Source: Candidatus Heimdallarchaeota archaeon (GTDB lineage: Archaea > Asgardarchaeota > Heimdallarchaeia > Heimdallarchaeales > Heimdallarchaeaceae). Taken from it: a stretch of DNA of 58,081 nt. The stretch spans positions 1 through 58,081 of the forward strand of contig DAOVER010000021.1 of assembly GCA_030668875.1 (NCBI GenBank), read 5' to 3'. Of the stretch, positions 24,060-33,084 are shown piece after piece. Every line of letters starts with the position of its first letter. Position 1 is the stretch's first letter. The position numbers and the translations under genes are program-made. Under the pieces are notes generated by a model. The model did no database searches. It saw only the letters and a list, made by a program, of their open reading frames with translations, and had not been told where the DNA came from.

Positions 24060-25403
24060 TTAATTTGTTTCTATCTTTACGGATATCCCTTTTTTAGCTA
24101 AATTTCTGAAGAAAAATCTTTCAACAATTGGATCCTTTATTATTCTGCCAAAATTGATGTTTAGTTTGTCTTTGTAGCTTACCATTGCTGCTCCAACCTT
24201 GTTTACTGCTACTTGAGCTGGAACAAATTCAACATCCTCTATGTGTTCCTCAACTTCTTCAGGTAATTTTACACGCCCAAGGTTTGTTAGAATTCCTGTA
24301 TAGGCTGGTGTACCAATATAGTAGTATCCTCTTTGACCAAAAAATTTTTTCACTGCTAGGGGTGTTAACCTGAGAAACACATTACGTTCAATTGTAGTAT
24401 TTTTGTACATTGTAGAAATGAAAGCCTTGGGATGTACTTCCTTTTTCATGAAGTGATGAACTTGTCGAACAATCTCATCGAAGTTGTATCGACCTAATCT
24501 AGGATCTATCCCAGGCAAAATATAAAGAGAAAAGTTTCTCATTGTTTTTGATGGAAATAAATTACGTAAGTTAACCGGTACCATAATCCTGATAGGTTTG
24601 AGATTCTTCTTTAGTAGGTTAGATGGGAAACTATAAAGTAATTCTTGCAAAGATTCTATATAATTTGAAACGATATATTCCGTGATGCTTATACCATAAC
24701 TCTTTGATTCTTCTAACACTTTTTTTACAGGCATTATCCCTTTAGTTATGTGATAAATCCCTACTTTCTCGCGTCTGAATGGTATGTTGAATGCATTTGA
24801 CACAAACTTTCTTCCAGTTTTTGTTTTTTGACTATATCTCCTATATGCATCCTCATACTCTTCAAATCTAGGTGTTTGATTAGGTCTTAGAATATCCCCC
24901 CATCCTTCAGATTTAATTCCTCTAACGCTCAGATATTCGGCAACTAAGGCTTTCAGAAATATTAATCCACCAGTCCCATCAGTTAGACAATGATGATATT
25001 CGATCGCAATCCTTTTTTTATACGCTTTTACTCTGAAAGGAAATTCCCCCTTCTTAGCTATTGGCATAAAATTATTTGGATATTTTGAATCTGCACATAT
25101 TTTAGGATTATCTAAGTTTGTTTCCCAAAAATGCCAGAAAAAGCCTGTTTTCATGTTTACTCTAAAATATGGGAACCTCACAATTATGTTGTTCAAAGCT
25201 TTTTGAAGTTGTGTTACATTAATTATCTCTTTCATTGTAGATGAAAGACGAAAAACTTGTGGAATTTTTGGTGAGGATATTAAACTGAAACCTGTTGCAG
25301 CATTTTCTAATCTGTGCCATTCATGATCTCCCTCGCTCACGCCCATCAGAAATCTATCATTAACTTTGAACGACTCAGAATATGGGGCATTATTGTTTAC
25401 CAT
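24060..25403 (-). CDS. Condensation-type (alcohol O-acetyltransferase/PapA-like) acyltransferase
   Basis: This 447-residue protein of the CoA-dependent acyltransferase superfamily has the catalytic HHxxxDG motif as HHCLTDG near residue 135. A C-terminal region (TGILTNLGRVKLPEE) resembles the second structural lobe of such enzymes. Members esterify alcohols or lipids, or form amides; the substrate is not readable. The start is the ATG at 25403, preceded by AGGGGAG; an upstream frame extension overlaps the previous gene and is not protein-like. It lies 17 bp after a zinc-ribbon membrane gene with which it is probably cotranslated. Confidence 0.82.
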   Translation of the reverse strand: MVNNNAPYSESFKVNDRFLMGVSEGDHEWHRLENAATGFSLISSPKIPQVFRLSSTMKEIINVTQLQKALNNIIVRFPYFRVNMKTGFFWHFWETNLDNPKICADSKYPNNFMPIAKKGEFPFRVKAYKKRIAIEYHHCLTDGTGGLIFLKALVAEYLSVRGIKSEGWGDILRPNQTPRFEEYEDAYRRYSQKTKTGRKFVSNAFNIPFRREKVGIYHITKGIMPVKKVLEESKSYGISITEYIVSNYIESLQELLYSFPSNLLKKNLKPIRIMVPVNLRNLFPSKTMRNFSLYILPGIDPRLGRYNFDEIVRQVHHFMKKEVHPKAFISTMYKNTTIERNVFLRLTPLAVKKFFGQRGYYYIGTPAYTGILTNLGRVKLPEEVEEHIEDVEFVPAQVAVNKVGAAMVSYKDKLNINFGRIIKDPIVERFFFRNLAKKGISVKIETN

Positions 25404-25420
25404 TTTTCTCCCCTTTTGAT

Positions 25421-26170
25421 TTAGGTTTGCAACCTTTTCCTTATTTCTAAGACTCTTTTGATATCTACAATTCTTGTTAACCGATAATGCAAGTATAACA
25501 GAAACACGCCTAATATTACTAATGGAACGATAACATACAGAGACCAACTTATAGTTACAATACCTTCATCGGTAATATGGAAAACGAAATCTAGACCAAG
25601 ACAAATTAAACTAATACCAAATAAAACAAAGGCACCGATATTTGCCCCCTTATTTTTTACTTTAATTGATATTATAACAACCACACTTGTAACAACAATT
25701 ATTACGCCTATAATTGGCAGGGCTATTTGGTAGTACCAATCTACTGAACCATCTGCAACATCAATTAATACCAAAAACGCAATAATGGAAAGTGTCTCAC
25801 CAATAATTACAAGAGTTGGTTTTTTTAGTAGAAAGAGAGGAACCGTTATTAGTAACCATGCTAGAGCGACACCTATTAACGGATATCTGCTCCATGTTAC
25901 GGTGAACCCTTTTTCTACAATCATATTAATTGCGAGTATGATTAACATTGGAACTATTGCAGCAACACTAACCGCTTCCCAAGCTACTAATTGCTTTTTC
26001 TTACCTGAGATTTTTGGAACTTTCTTTTCTTCTTCTTTTGTCAATTCCGGATATTTTTTCTCCTCAAGAATTTGATTAATATTATCTGATTTTTGAATGT
26101 CTGATTGACACAAGGGACATTTTTCGATAAAAGAATCGACTTCAATATTACAGTTTATACAATATGACAT
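25421..26170 (-). CDS. Zinc-ribbon multi-pass membrane protein (DUF6320-like)
   Basis: This protein of about 249 residues starts with a zinc ribbon (CINCNIEVDSFIEKCPLC, CxxC-x10-CxxC) and a charged linker. Six or seven membrane helices follow in close succession, ending near the C-terminus. It looks like the DUF6320 type, which I recall being encoded next to condensation-type acyltransferases; that resemblance is from memory and moderate. The ATG at 26170 follows GTGAG. It probably forms an operon and perhaps a complex with the acyltransferase downstream. Confidence 0.7.
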   Translation of the reverse strand: MSYCINCNIEVDSFIEKCPLCQSDIQKSDNINQILEEKKYPELTKEEEKKVPKISGKKKQLVAWEAVSVAAIVPMLIILAINMIVEKGFTVTWSRYPLIGVALAWLLITVPLFLLKKPTLVIIGETLSIIAFLVLIDVADGSVDWYYQIALPIIGVIIVVTSVVVIISIKVKNKGANIGAFVLFGISLICLGLDFVFHITDEGIVTISWSLYVIVPLVILGVFLLYLHYRLTRIVDIKRVLEIRKRLQT

Positions 26171-26406
26171 TTGTCTCACATGGCTAAGCAATCTTCTTAT
26201 TCTCTTGTTTATTTAGTTTTCCTAGAAACGAACAAAGCCAAGGAAATTTCTGTTCAACTCCTTTTTAAGTTTATTTTATTTGCAAAGCAACTTATTTCAA
26301 TTAAGTACTCTTAAAATACAATCTCCTTATCTCTTTTTTCCATATTTTATGACCATAGATGTTTTAACGAAACATTCATAACTTTTCAAGCTATTCGTGC
26401 TATTGA

Positions 26407-27216
26407 ATGTCACATTTTACTGATAAATCCAAATTCATGGATAAGGAACACATAAGGTTGTCCTCCATTCTTATACTTCTCATAGTGGATGCTTTAGTTT
26501 ATTTTGTACCTTATCGTAATGATGTCCTAATAGGGGATTTATTTGGCATTTCCCTCTGGTTCTACTTTGGTATTCTTAATTGGATTTTACTTCTTCTTGT
26601 GTACATTCTTTTCAGAGGAGAAGTGGAGCTTGACTTCTCCACAAACGAGGTAATATTTAGAGATTTCAAGAAACTTAAGAAATGGTCATTCGATAAAGTT
26701 TTGGGAATTTATCTTCTTGCATACGATGGGGAGTATATCCTCCGAATTAGACCCAAAAGATTGTTAACTCTTGACCTCAGAGTAAACTTTGACAATGCAT
26801 ACAATCTAGTGAATAAGTTCAATGAACTAGGCTTTGAGTTCAAAACTGTACGTGACGATAAACACAAACCTCTTTCTTACACCTTCCCAATACTTCTCTC
26901 GAAATATGATCGAAAACCAAGCGGATATAATCCTGAAATTCCTAATTGGAATAGGGGGGTCACTTTAAGAACAAAACTGCTTTCTATTACATTATCTCCC
27001 TTACTCTATATAATAAGTGCAACCTTAATTTTTAGAATTCCTCATTTATTAGATGGACTATCAGGAACAAAGGGAATTGTTTCGTTCATTTATGGCTTTA
27101 CAGCTTTTCTGTTATTTGATGGAGGGTTGTATCTTCTATTTGGAATCTCACTTCTAGCTCTTTTACTTAAGCAGATAACCCGTTTCAAATCTCATTCCCA
27201 TTCAAGTGATAATTGA
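26407..27216 (+). CDS. Membrane protein with PH-like middle domain, unknown
   Basis: This 269-residue protein has two N-terminal membrane helices (about 18-35 and 48-68) and a beta-rich cytosolic segment (about 70-150: EVELDFSTNEVIFRDFKKLKKWSFDKVLGIYL...). Two further helices follow near 190-215 and 230-258. The layout recalls membrane proteins with PH-like domains, but I cannot name a family. It overlaps the THUMP gene by 11 bp, so the two are coupled. A second ATG at codon 11 is an alternative start. Confidence 0.65.
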   Translation: MSHFTDKSKFMDKEHIRLSSILILLIVDALVYFVPYRNDVLIGDLFGISLWFYFGILNWILLLLVYILFRGEVELDFSTNEVIFRDFKKLKKWSFDKVLGIYLLAYDGEYILRIRPKRLLTLDLRVNFDNAYNLVNKFNELGFEFKTVRDDKHKPLSYTFPILLSKYDRKPSGYNPEIPNWNRGVTLRTKLLSITLSPLLYIISATLIFRIPHLLDGLSGTKGIVSFIYGFTAFLLFDGGLYLLFGISLLALLLKQITRFKSHSHSSDN

Positions 27217-27820
27217 AGAATGTATTCAGAATAAGAAGATTAATTTGTATAAATTACTAGAGTTTCTTATGGAAGATTGTCCAGGTTTCGTTATTTCCAG
27301 TGCAAGAACCCACGAGAAGAATGCTTCAAGTGAGATGTATTATGTTCTTTCAGAGCTACTTGATCAAGAAGAAGTTAATGCGTCTCCAGTTTCTGGTATC
27401 TCTGGCTTGTCAATAGTTACTTTTCAAGGAGACCCTGTTCAAGTTTTAAAAAAACTGCAGGAAATGATTGAAGATAATCCGCTCTTTCAGTATACTTTGA
27501 AAATTGTTCCTTTTCAATACAAAGTAGGTACTTCAATTGAAAATCTAAAAGAAGCTGCCATAGAACTTAGTACAGAAATAGACGAAGCTAGCACTTGGAA
27601 AATAAATGTACGAAGACGGCACACGCAAATTCCTAGAAATGAAATAATAGGTGCAATTGCAAATGTAATCAATAAAGGAAAAGTAATGCTTGAATCTCCA
27701 GACCATTACGTAATAGTAGAAATAATTGGAAAATGGACCTATTTAGCGGTATCTTCTATACCAGAACTGTCAGTATCTGTTTCACAATTTCATGAAGAAG
27801 AAGATGATTTTACATTTTGA
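27206..27820 (+). CDS. THUMP-domain-like protein (Tan1 type)
   Basis: This 204-residue protein starts at a GTG inside the end of the preceding gene. The C-terminal half (about 95-190) carries THUMP-like features: VPFQYKVGTSIENLKEAA, WKINVRRRHTQIPRNEII, INKGKVMLESPDHYVIVEIIG. Tan1-type THUMP proteins bind tRNA and assist N4-acetylcytidine formation at position 12 by the Kre33/TmcA acetylase. A similar tRNA-binding role is likely but inferred. No acetylase is nearby. The N-terminal part (MEDCPGFVISSARTHEKNA) also fits Tan1-like proteins. Confidence 0.72.
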   Translation: MIIEECIQNKKINLYKLLEFLMEDCPGFVISSARTHEKNASSEMYYVLSELLDQEEVNASPVSGISGLSIVTFQGDPVQVLKKLQEMIEDNPLFQYTLKIVPFQYKVGTSIENLKEAAIELSTEIDEASTWKINVRRRHTQIPRNEIIGAIANVINKGKVMLESPDHYVIVEIIGKWTYLAVSSIPELSVSVSQFHEEEDDFTF

Positions 27821-27902
27821 ATTAATAAAAATTTAAAAAAAATAAAAAAATAAAGGAAGAAAGATTTTGAACTTTCTAATTTCTTAGAGGTCTCTGGTTT
27901 TC

Positions 27903-28073
27903 TTAAAGGTCTCTTGCGGAAACAGTCTTACGACCATTGGCTTTAGCTCTGCCAGCTGCTTTCTTAAGTAGTCCAGCTAGAACATCATCTAAAGCTTTGA
28001 GTAGGTCTCCACCAACCTTGTAATCACCGAGTTCTTTTATATAGTCTCTAACTTTTGATTGTACGATCATCAT
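27903..28073 (-). CDS. 56-residue histone-fold protein
   Basis: A short frame starts at an ATGATG pair (28073) and encodes MMIVQSKVRDYIKELGDY, a long helix (GGDLLKALDDVLAGLLKKAAGRAKANG) and RKTVSARDL. The helix-strand-helix layout and the RAKANGRKTV-x2-RDL ending match archaeal histone-fold proteins, in which the RKTV strand and the following Asp help DNA binding and dimerisation. It is shorter than canonical archaeal histones (about 67) and lacks most of the last helix. It probably dimerises. Upstream lie a TATA box and a palindrome, so it may be autoregulated. Confidence 0.75.
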   Translation of the reverse strand: MMIVQSKVRDYIKELGDYKVGGDLLKALDDVLAGLLKKAAGRAKANGRKTVSARDL

Positions 28074-28100
28074 TTCGATAGCACTTCTGTCGGTTTTTTA

Positions 28101-28130
28101 CTTGCTCTAAAGCAAGCACGATATAAAATA
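28101..28130 (-). promoter_or_regulatory. Histone-fold gene promoter with palindrome
   Basis: On the minus strand TATTTTATAT (28130-28121) is the TATA box. Just downstream a perfect inverted repeat CTTGCT-ctaa-AGCAAG (28101-28116) lies between the box and the expected start at about 28099, where a bound repressor would block polymerase. Confidence 0.5.
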
Positions 28131-28351
28131 GCTAGAGCCCATTAAAAACCTTTTCGGTTAAGTCGAAAAATAATGGTATTACACCTCCTCTAATAAGCAA
28201 ACTCGTTAAAAAAGAAATTATTGTGGCGTGAAACTCAATATTTCCAGCGTTTCAAGCCAATTTGGCTTTAAACAGCGTTCTTTTAAAGAATCTGCCGGAA
28301 TCACAAAGGTTAATAAACAAATTCAAAAAAATGCGAAATTTAGCAAAAAAA

Positions 28352-29638
28352 CTAGCTTTTTTCAAAATTTTCCTGAAGGAGTTTACCTAGCTTTCTCACT
28401 CCTATGTCTATCATATCTTTTTGCATAAATGAGTAACCTATGCGCATACCACCATTAATGATTTTTAGAGGTTCGATATCTCTAGTTTCAGGATCGTATG
28501 AATGACCATGTGGAGGGAAAAAAGCTTTGCTTGGAACTACAAGAACTTCGTTTGGCAATAAAACATCTTGATTAAATTTGTTTACATCAAAAGTATATGC
28601 TTGTTCCCCCCTAGGTTGCCACCAAATAAAGAAACCACCTGTTGGATTAGTATACTCTCCTTCTGGAAAAGTTTCTAACAGTGCATTGAAAGCTGCATCT
28701 TTTCGCTCTTTATATTTCTTAACGATAATTGGAAGTTGTTCATCGATGTATTTATCATAATAAATTTCTGCTACTCTTTGAGTCAAAGTTGGTGTGCATA
28801 AATCTAAGTAACCTTTGGATTTTTCAGCTTGACCAAATAACATATCGGGCATTATTGAATAACCTATTCGCAAAGGAGCCGCTTCTTTCGATGAAGAAGA
28901 AGTATATATTACACGAGTATTGTCTTTATCCAAAGTTTTCATGGTCGGTATTTTTTGTCCAAATTGTATTTCTTTGTATGCTGCATCGCAAATTACAATA
29001 ACATCATGTTCCTCTGCAATATTGAACAATTGTTGTCTTCTTTTGAAAGACAATGTTGTACCCTTAGGATTGTCACTATCTTCTACCACATAAAGAATTT
29101 TTACCTTTTTTCCAAATTCTTTTTCTGCTTTTATGATCGTATCTTCAACATATTCAGGGATTAATCCCTCATTATCTGTTGGCGCAGTTACTGCGTGTCC
29201 TCCAACTTTTACTAATGTTGTAATCAAACCCAAATATGCAGGAGACGGTGTAACTACAATATCTCCGGGATTAATCAAAATGTCTAGTGCAAGGTAAAGA
29301 GCCTGTTGGGAACCTGTTGTAATCAAAACCTTTTCCCACTCTTCAACTCCACTTATTATTCCCGCTCCATCTCTTCGGTGAATTCTCTCAGCTAATACTT
29401 TGCGAAGTCCAGTAATTCCAGCTGTTGGTCCATATTGAAATTCATTAATAACATTTTTTTCATCTTCATCATAATAATCTGCTAATTCTCTTAGAATCTG
29501 AGGGAAGATTTTTGTTGGAAGATTACCAGGCAATCCAGCAGCCAAATAGTATTTTGCTTTACTTTTAAGAAGCCTTCTAATCTCGCTCTCAGGAATTTCT
29601 TTTGTCCAGTTTGCTAGAATATTTTTCATTGCGTCCAT
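28352..29638 (-). CDS. PLP-dependent aminotransferase, 2-aminoadipate/aromatic type (fold I)
   Basis: This 428-residue class I/II aminotransferase has the substrate-loop YYLAAGLPGNLPTKIFP, a cofactor-binding segment ITTGSQQALYLALDI, SPAYLG, CDAAYKEIQF and the PLP lysine in SSSSKEAAPLRIGY (about residue 250). A C-terminal GGMRIGYSF carries the carboxylate-binding Arg. The set resembles LysN/2-aminoadipate aminotransferases, which have broad specificity for aromatic and branched substrates. It starts at one of two ATGs (29638 or 29629). It is on the same strand as ndk with a 112-bp gap, so probably its own unit. Confidence 0.9.
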   Translation of the reverse strand: MDAMKNILANWTKEIPESEIRRLLKSKAKYYLAAGLPGNLPTKIFPQILRELADYYDEDEKNVINEFQYGPTAGITGLRKVLAERIHRRDGAGIISGVEEWEKVLITTGSQQALYLALDILINPGDIVVTPSPAYLGLITTLVKVGGHAVTAPTDNEGLIPEYVEDTIIKAEKEFGKKVKILYVVEDSDNPKGTTLSFKRRQQLFNIAEEHDVIVICDAAYKEIQFGQKIPTMKTLDKDNTRVIYTSSSSKEAAPLRIGYSIMPDMLFGQAEKSKGYLDLCTPTLTQRVAEIYYDKYIDEQLPIIVKKYKERKDAAFNALLETFPEGEYTNPTGGFFIWWQPRGEQAYTFDVNKFNQDVLLPNEVLVVPSKAFFPPHGHSYDPETRDIEPLKIINGGMRIGYSFMQKDMIDIGVRKLGKLLQENFEKS

Positions 29639-29750
29639 CTTTTACACCAATTAAATATGCATACTTGAACTGTGCTTATCTCGATAGAAACCTCTAAAAG
29701 ATTTTCCCTTCCCCTATGCAGTAGAATATAAAGGAAAAATAGTGGGTGGT

Positions 29751-30209
29751 TTATTCGTATAACCACTCTGCATCTATTTTTTTGTATGAAGACATTTCCT
29801 CTTCAGTAAAGTAGATCATGAACTCGGTTATAGCATTTTTGGGTGAATCACCTGCATGGATGATATTACGACCAATTTCTAACGCATGATCGCCTCTAAT
29901 TGACCCCGGTTCTGCTTCAGCGGGATTAGTAGCGCCAACAAGTTTTCTAGTTATTTTCACAGCATCTTTTCCCTCAACTACCATTGCCACAACGGGACCA
30001 CAAGTGATGTATTCAAGTAATCCATCGTAAAATGTTTTTTCCTTATGGATTGCATAGTGTTTTTCAGCTTGTTCCATAGAAACCTTGAACATTTTCATTG
30101 CTATGATTTTTAGTCCGACTTTTTCTATTCGTGCAATTACTTCTCCTATTAACCCTCTCTGCACACCATCAGGTTTGACCATAATAAATTCGCGTTCCAA
30201 TTTTTTCAC
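29751..30209 (-). CDS. ndk: Nucleoside diphosphate kinase
   Basis: This 152-residue enzyme balances NTP and dNTP pools through a phospho-histidine. It shows FIMVKPDGVQRGLIGEV at the start, the nucleotide-binding TNPAEAEPGSIRGD, and active-site His118 in NIIHAGDS (the more usual form is NIIHGSDS). Length and order are typical. It is the last gene of the L7Ae-S28e-L24e-ndk cluster, which is conserved in many archaea. In many archaea infB follows; here infB lies about 6 kb away on the other strand. Confidence 0.96.
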   Translation of the reverse strand: MKKLEREFIMVKPDGVQRGLIGEVIARIEKVGLKIIAMKMFKVSMEQAEKHYAIHKEKTFYDGLLEYITCGPVVAMVVEGKDAVKITRKLVGATNPAEAEPGSIRGDHALEIGRNIIHAGDSPKNAITEFMIYFTEEEMSSYKKIDAEWLYE

Positions 30210-30339
30210 CTTACTATATAATCAAATTTTTGATTTGAGAATAAAAATTAATTGATTGGAACATTTCACATATAGATGCTTGAATTTGAATATCTAGAAT
30301 GAAATTAGAAATTAAAAAGAATAGTGTTGGAAAGAGAAA

Positions 30340-30528
30340 TTACATGATTTTTCTTTCGTATCTCTCTGTCCATTTTAGCTTCTTTGGATCACGTTTTAGA
30401 ACTAATTGAGATTTTTTACATTTGTTTGAACAGAAGGTCAGAACTGTTCCTGTTCTTTGAACGTAAAGCATTCCACATCCATGTTCGACATCTTTTCCAC
30501 AATATGAACACTTTCTTGTTTTTGGCAT
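30340..30528 (-). CDS. rpl24e: Large ribosomal subunit protein eL24
   Basis: This 62-residue zinc-ribbon protein has CSYCGKDVEHGCGMLYVQRTG and FCSNKCKKS, giving the CxxC...CxxxC zinc site of archaeal L24e. It binds 23S rRNA in the large subunit. It follows rps28e by seven bases, so it is coupled within the rpl7ae-rps28e-rpl24e operon. The basic tail (RDPKKLKWTERYERK) is typical. Confidence 0.96.
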   Translation of the reverse strand: MPKTRKCSYCGKDVEHGCGMLYVQRTGTVLTFCSNKCKKSQLVLKRDPKKLKWTERYERKIM

Positions 30529-30535
30529 CGTTTCA

Positions 30536-30757
30536 TTACCTCTTACGTATTTTCTTCGCTTCTCTTTCTGTCTCTCGTAGCATAACTACGTCACCTTTAC
30601 GAACAGGTCCCTTAAGGTTACGAGTTAGAATTCTGTTCTTATCTCGACCATCTAAAACCTTGACTCTAGCTTGGATAACTTCGCCAACACTGCCTGTTCT
30701 ATCAAGAACTTGAATCACTTCAGCAGGAATGGCATCATAGTCACTTTTAGAACTCAT
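30536..30757 (-). CDS. rps28e: Small ribosomal subunit protein eS28
   Basis: This 73-residue OB-fold ribosomal protein has the family's [24 protein letters not shown] and the conserved ending [15 protein letters not shown]. It lies near the mRNA exit side of the 30S subunit. Spacing is 14 bases after rpl7ae and seven before rpl24e, so it is part of one transcript. Confidence 0.97.
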   Translation of the reverse strand: MSSKSDYDAIPAEVIQVLDRTGSVGEVIQARVKVLDGRDKNRILTRNLKGPVRKGDVVMLRETEREAKKIRKR

Positions 30758-30771
30758 CTATTTCACCTAAC

Positions 30772-31131
30772 TTACTTCTTGAGTTCAGCTAATTTGTTGT
30801 TTAAACCTTTAATAGATTGCTTAGCTTCACCAGCATCAACTATTGCAATTGAAGCTGATCCAACCTTGAGTCCTGTGGCTTTTCCTAGTTCATCCTTAGT
30901 GGGAACAAATGTATAACTTATTTTGTGCTCTTCACACAAAAGTGGTAGGTGCATAACAATTTCTGGAGGACTAACATCTTCTGCGATATAAACTAGAAAA
31001 GCTGTTTTTCTCTCAATTGCTTTTGTTACCTCGTTAGTACCTTTGCGGATTTTTCCAGTCTTTGAGGAAGTTTCTAAAATTTTCAAAGACTCTTTAACAA
31101 TTTCATCGGGAATTTCGAATTTTTTAAACAT
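30772..31131 (-). CDS. rpl7ae: Ribosomal protein L7Ae
   Basis: This 119-residue kink-turn binding protein has KGTNEVTKAIERKTAFLVYIAEDVSP, the L7Ae signature, and a C-terminal VGSASIAIVDAG. It binds 23S rRNA and is also a core subunit of C/D and H/ACA guide RNPs and RNase P in archaea. The start ATG at 31131 follows GAGGTGA with a 5-base spacer, which decides against an upstream GTG. It is the first gene of the operon; the upstream spacer is 90 bp. Confidence 0.97.
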   Translation of the reverse strand: MFKKFEIPDEIVKESLKILETSSKTGKIRKGTNEVTKAIERKTAFLVYIAEDVSPPEIVMHLPLLCEEHKISYTFVPTKDELGKATGLKVGSASIAIVDAGEAKQSIKGLNNKLAELKK

Positions 31132-31223
31132 ATCATTCACCTCGGGCACAATAAATGTGCCTTCATTAGGTATAAAAAAGAAATTTGATAGAATTTAAAA
31201 GAATTATCTTTGTGTAGACTTTT

Positions 31224-32027
31224 TCATTTGATTCTTGTACAAATTACATCCTTCTCTTTGAGGACATCAGATACTCGTTTGTTCTCTTGACCATTTACGA
31301 TTATTATCTCATTTACTGATTTAAGAATAGAGAGAATACTACCAACTTTTCCTTTCATTGAACCCGTAACATCTATTACGTCTTCTGAGATATCAGAGGT
31401 AAAAGATAATGATTTTAAATCTTCACTAGATGCGTTCATTAGGCATTCTTTTTGATTCGATTCTGTGTTTATAACCATTAAACCATCCACATCAGTGATG
31501 AAAATAACTCGGTTAACTTGAAAATTACTCGCAAGAATATCAATTACAAGATCACCACTGATTATGTTAAAATTCTCATCTTCAGCAAAAATTATGTCTC
31601 CTGATAGTACTGGAATTAAACCTAATTGTATAGCTTTCTGAATTGGATTAAGGAAATATTCATACTGCTTACTTTCTCTCTTTGAATAGATTAGGGAGCT
31701 TGTTTGAAAATTCATTACCTTCAGATTTGCCTTTGTTAGTTCTTCAACAACAATTGAACTTAATTCATGCATGTCTTTACGAATTTGTATTAAACCTTGG
31801 ATTTGTGAAGACTCTTTAAATCCTGAAGTTATTTTGTATTCTTTAGCTTTAATGTGTCCATAGGATCCCGCACCATGAACAATGATACATGGATTTCCCC
31901 ATTCTCCTATCTGTTGACATATTTCACTTAATTCAAGCAGTCTTATTTTCTTATACTCAGTTTTATCTGTAATAATTGCTCCACCTAATTTGATAATGTC
32001 AATACAATTATTATTCAACTTGAACAC
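31224..32027 (-). CDS. ipk: Isopentenyl phosphate kinase
   Basis: This 267-residue enzyme of the amino-acid-kinase fold has IIKLGGAIITDK (N-terminal Gly-rich loop), IIVHGAGSYGHIKA with the catalytic His of IPK, ITDVDGLMV and the C-terminal DVTGSMKGKVGS. It phosphorylates isopentenyl phosphate to IPP, the last step of the alternative mevalonate pathway of archaea. The start overlaps the mvk stop by 17 bp. This mvk-ipk pairing is conserved across archaea and supports the identity. Confidence 0.94.
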   Translation of the reverse strand: MFKLNNNCIDIIKLGGAIITDKTEYKKIRLLELSEICQQIGEWGNPCIIVHGAGSYGHIKAKEYKITSGFKESSQIQGLIQIRKDMHELSSIVVEELTKANLKVMNFQTSSLIYSKRESKQYEYFLNPIQKAIQLGLIPVLSGDIIFAEDENFNIISGDLVIDILASNFQVNRVIFITDVDGLMVINTESNQKECLMNASSEDLKSLSFTSDISEDVIDVTGSMKGKVGSILSILKSVNEIIIVNGQENKRVSDVLKEKDVICTRIK

Positions 32028-33030
32028 CTCTTTCAGCTAAACTGGATATGAACGCTTGGAAGCCTCTGTTTTTCATTTCTTCCACTGCTCTATTTGCTTT
32101 TTGGTAATTATCAAACAAACCAATGACGCATCCTCCTCCTCCAGCTCCAGTTAATTTACTCCCTACTGAACCAAGTTGTACAAGTGAATTGGTGAGCTCT
32201 GTGAGAATTGGATGGCTTACTCCTAACTCCTCAAGTAGAAGATGATTTTGTGTCATTAATTTTCCAAGCTTTTGAGTATCACCTTCACCTAAACTAGATT
32301 TGGCTATTATCGTTATGTTTCCTATTTCTTCTAGAATATTTTGGTATTTTGATGTATCTTCTTCCAGTGATTTTACAACTTTCTCAACATAAGTTTTTGT
32401 GTTTCTTGGGATGCCGCTATTTACTATTACAACATAAGAAGAAAAATTGGGAATGCTTAATTTGGAGAATTTCTTCTCCTTGTATAAATGAATCCCCCCA
32501 TAAGTTGAGATTGTATTATCAACACCAGAAGGTCTTCCATGAATGATTTTTTCTGCCTCAAAAGCTAATTCATTTAATTCTTCCATAGATAACTCAAGTT
32601 CCATAAAAGCCGATAAGCTTGCTAAGGTAGCCACTGCACTGGCAGCACTAGATCCTAACCCCATACCAGGTGGGATTTCTGAGTTAATGTGAATGTGTGG
32701 GTATTTTTTCCTTGTTGCTAGTTCAAGGATTTTTTCTGTAATAAAATAGTAAGCTGGATTAACTGGTTGTTCATACTTTGAATCCTGTGTAATGAACTCA
32801 TTTTGCTCTTTATTCATTATATATTCCTTCTTCAATTCTGCTGAAGGCTTGTTGAATAAATAATCCGAAGAAATTGAAAGTTGTACTTCATTCTGTAATG
32901 ATTTAGAAACTACACATTTTGTTCTCAAATCGATTGCCGTGACAATAGCTGGATATCCGTATACAACTGCATGTTCACCAAAAAGGATAATCTTTCCAGG
33001 TGCAGAGAAAGTAGTTTTTCTGGCATCCAT
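32011..33030 (-). CDS. mvk: Mevalonate kinase
   Basis: This 339-residue GHMP kinase has SAPGKIILFGEHAVVYG at the N-terminus, the phosphate-binding IPPGMGLGSSAASAVA, and the C-terminal KLTGAGGGGCVIGL. The PSGVDNTIS segment holds the catalytic Asp of mevalonate kinases. It converts mevalonate to 5-phosphomevalonate in isoprenoid lipid synthesis. It overlaps ipk and lies 54 bp after rps2 on the same strand. Confidence 0.96.
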   Translation of the reverse strand: MDARKTTFSAPGKIILFGEHAVVYGYPAIVTAIDLRTKCVVSKSLQNEVQLSISSDYLFNKPSAELKKEYIMNKEQNEFITQDSKYEQPVNPAYYFITEKILELATRKKYPHIHINSEIPPGMGLGSSAASAVATLASLSAFMELELSMEELNELAFEAEKIIHGRPSGVDNTISTYGGIHLYKEKKFSKLSIPNFSSYVVIVNSGIPRNTKTYVEKVVKSLEEDTSKYQNILEEIGNITIIAKSSLGEGDTQKLGKLMTQNHLLLEELGVSHPILTELTNSLVQLGSVGSKLTGAGGGGCVIGLFDNYQKANRAVEEMKNRGFQAFISSLAERGVQVE

Positions 33031-33084
33031 AAACTTACATACTTCTTACTAAATAAAATGTTTTGGAAAAGAAGAAGGAAATAT

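Noticed and set aside
25404..25547. Longer N-terminus for the acyltransferase
   Set aside because: It overlaps the upstream gene, and the ATG at 25403 has an AGGGGAG ribosome binding sequence.
28228..28428. Plus-strand frame of 66 codons overlapping the aminotransferase 3' end
   Set aside because: It overlaps the end of a confident gene, lacks a ribosome binding sequence, and its product has no protein-like pattern.
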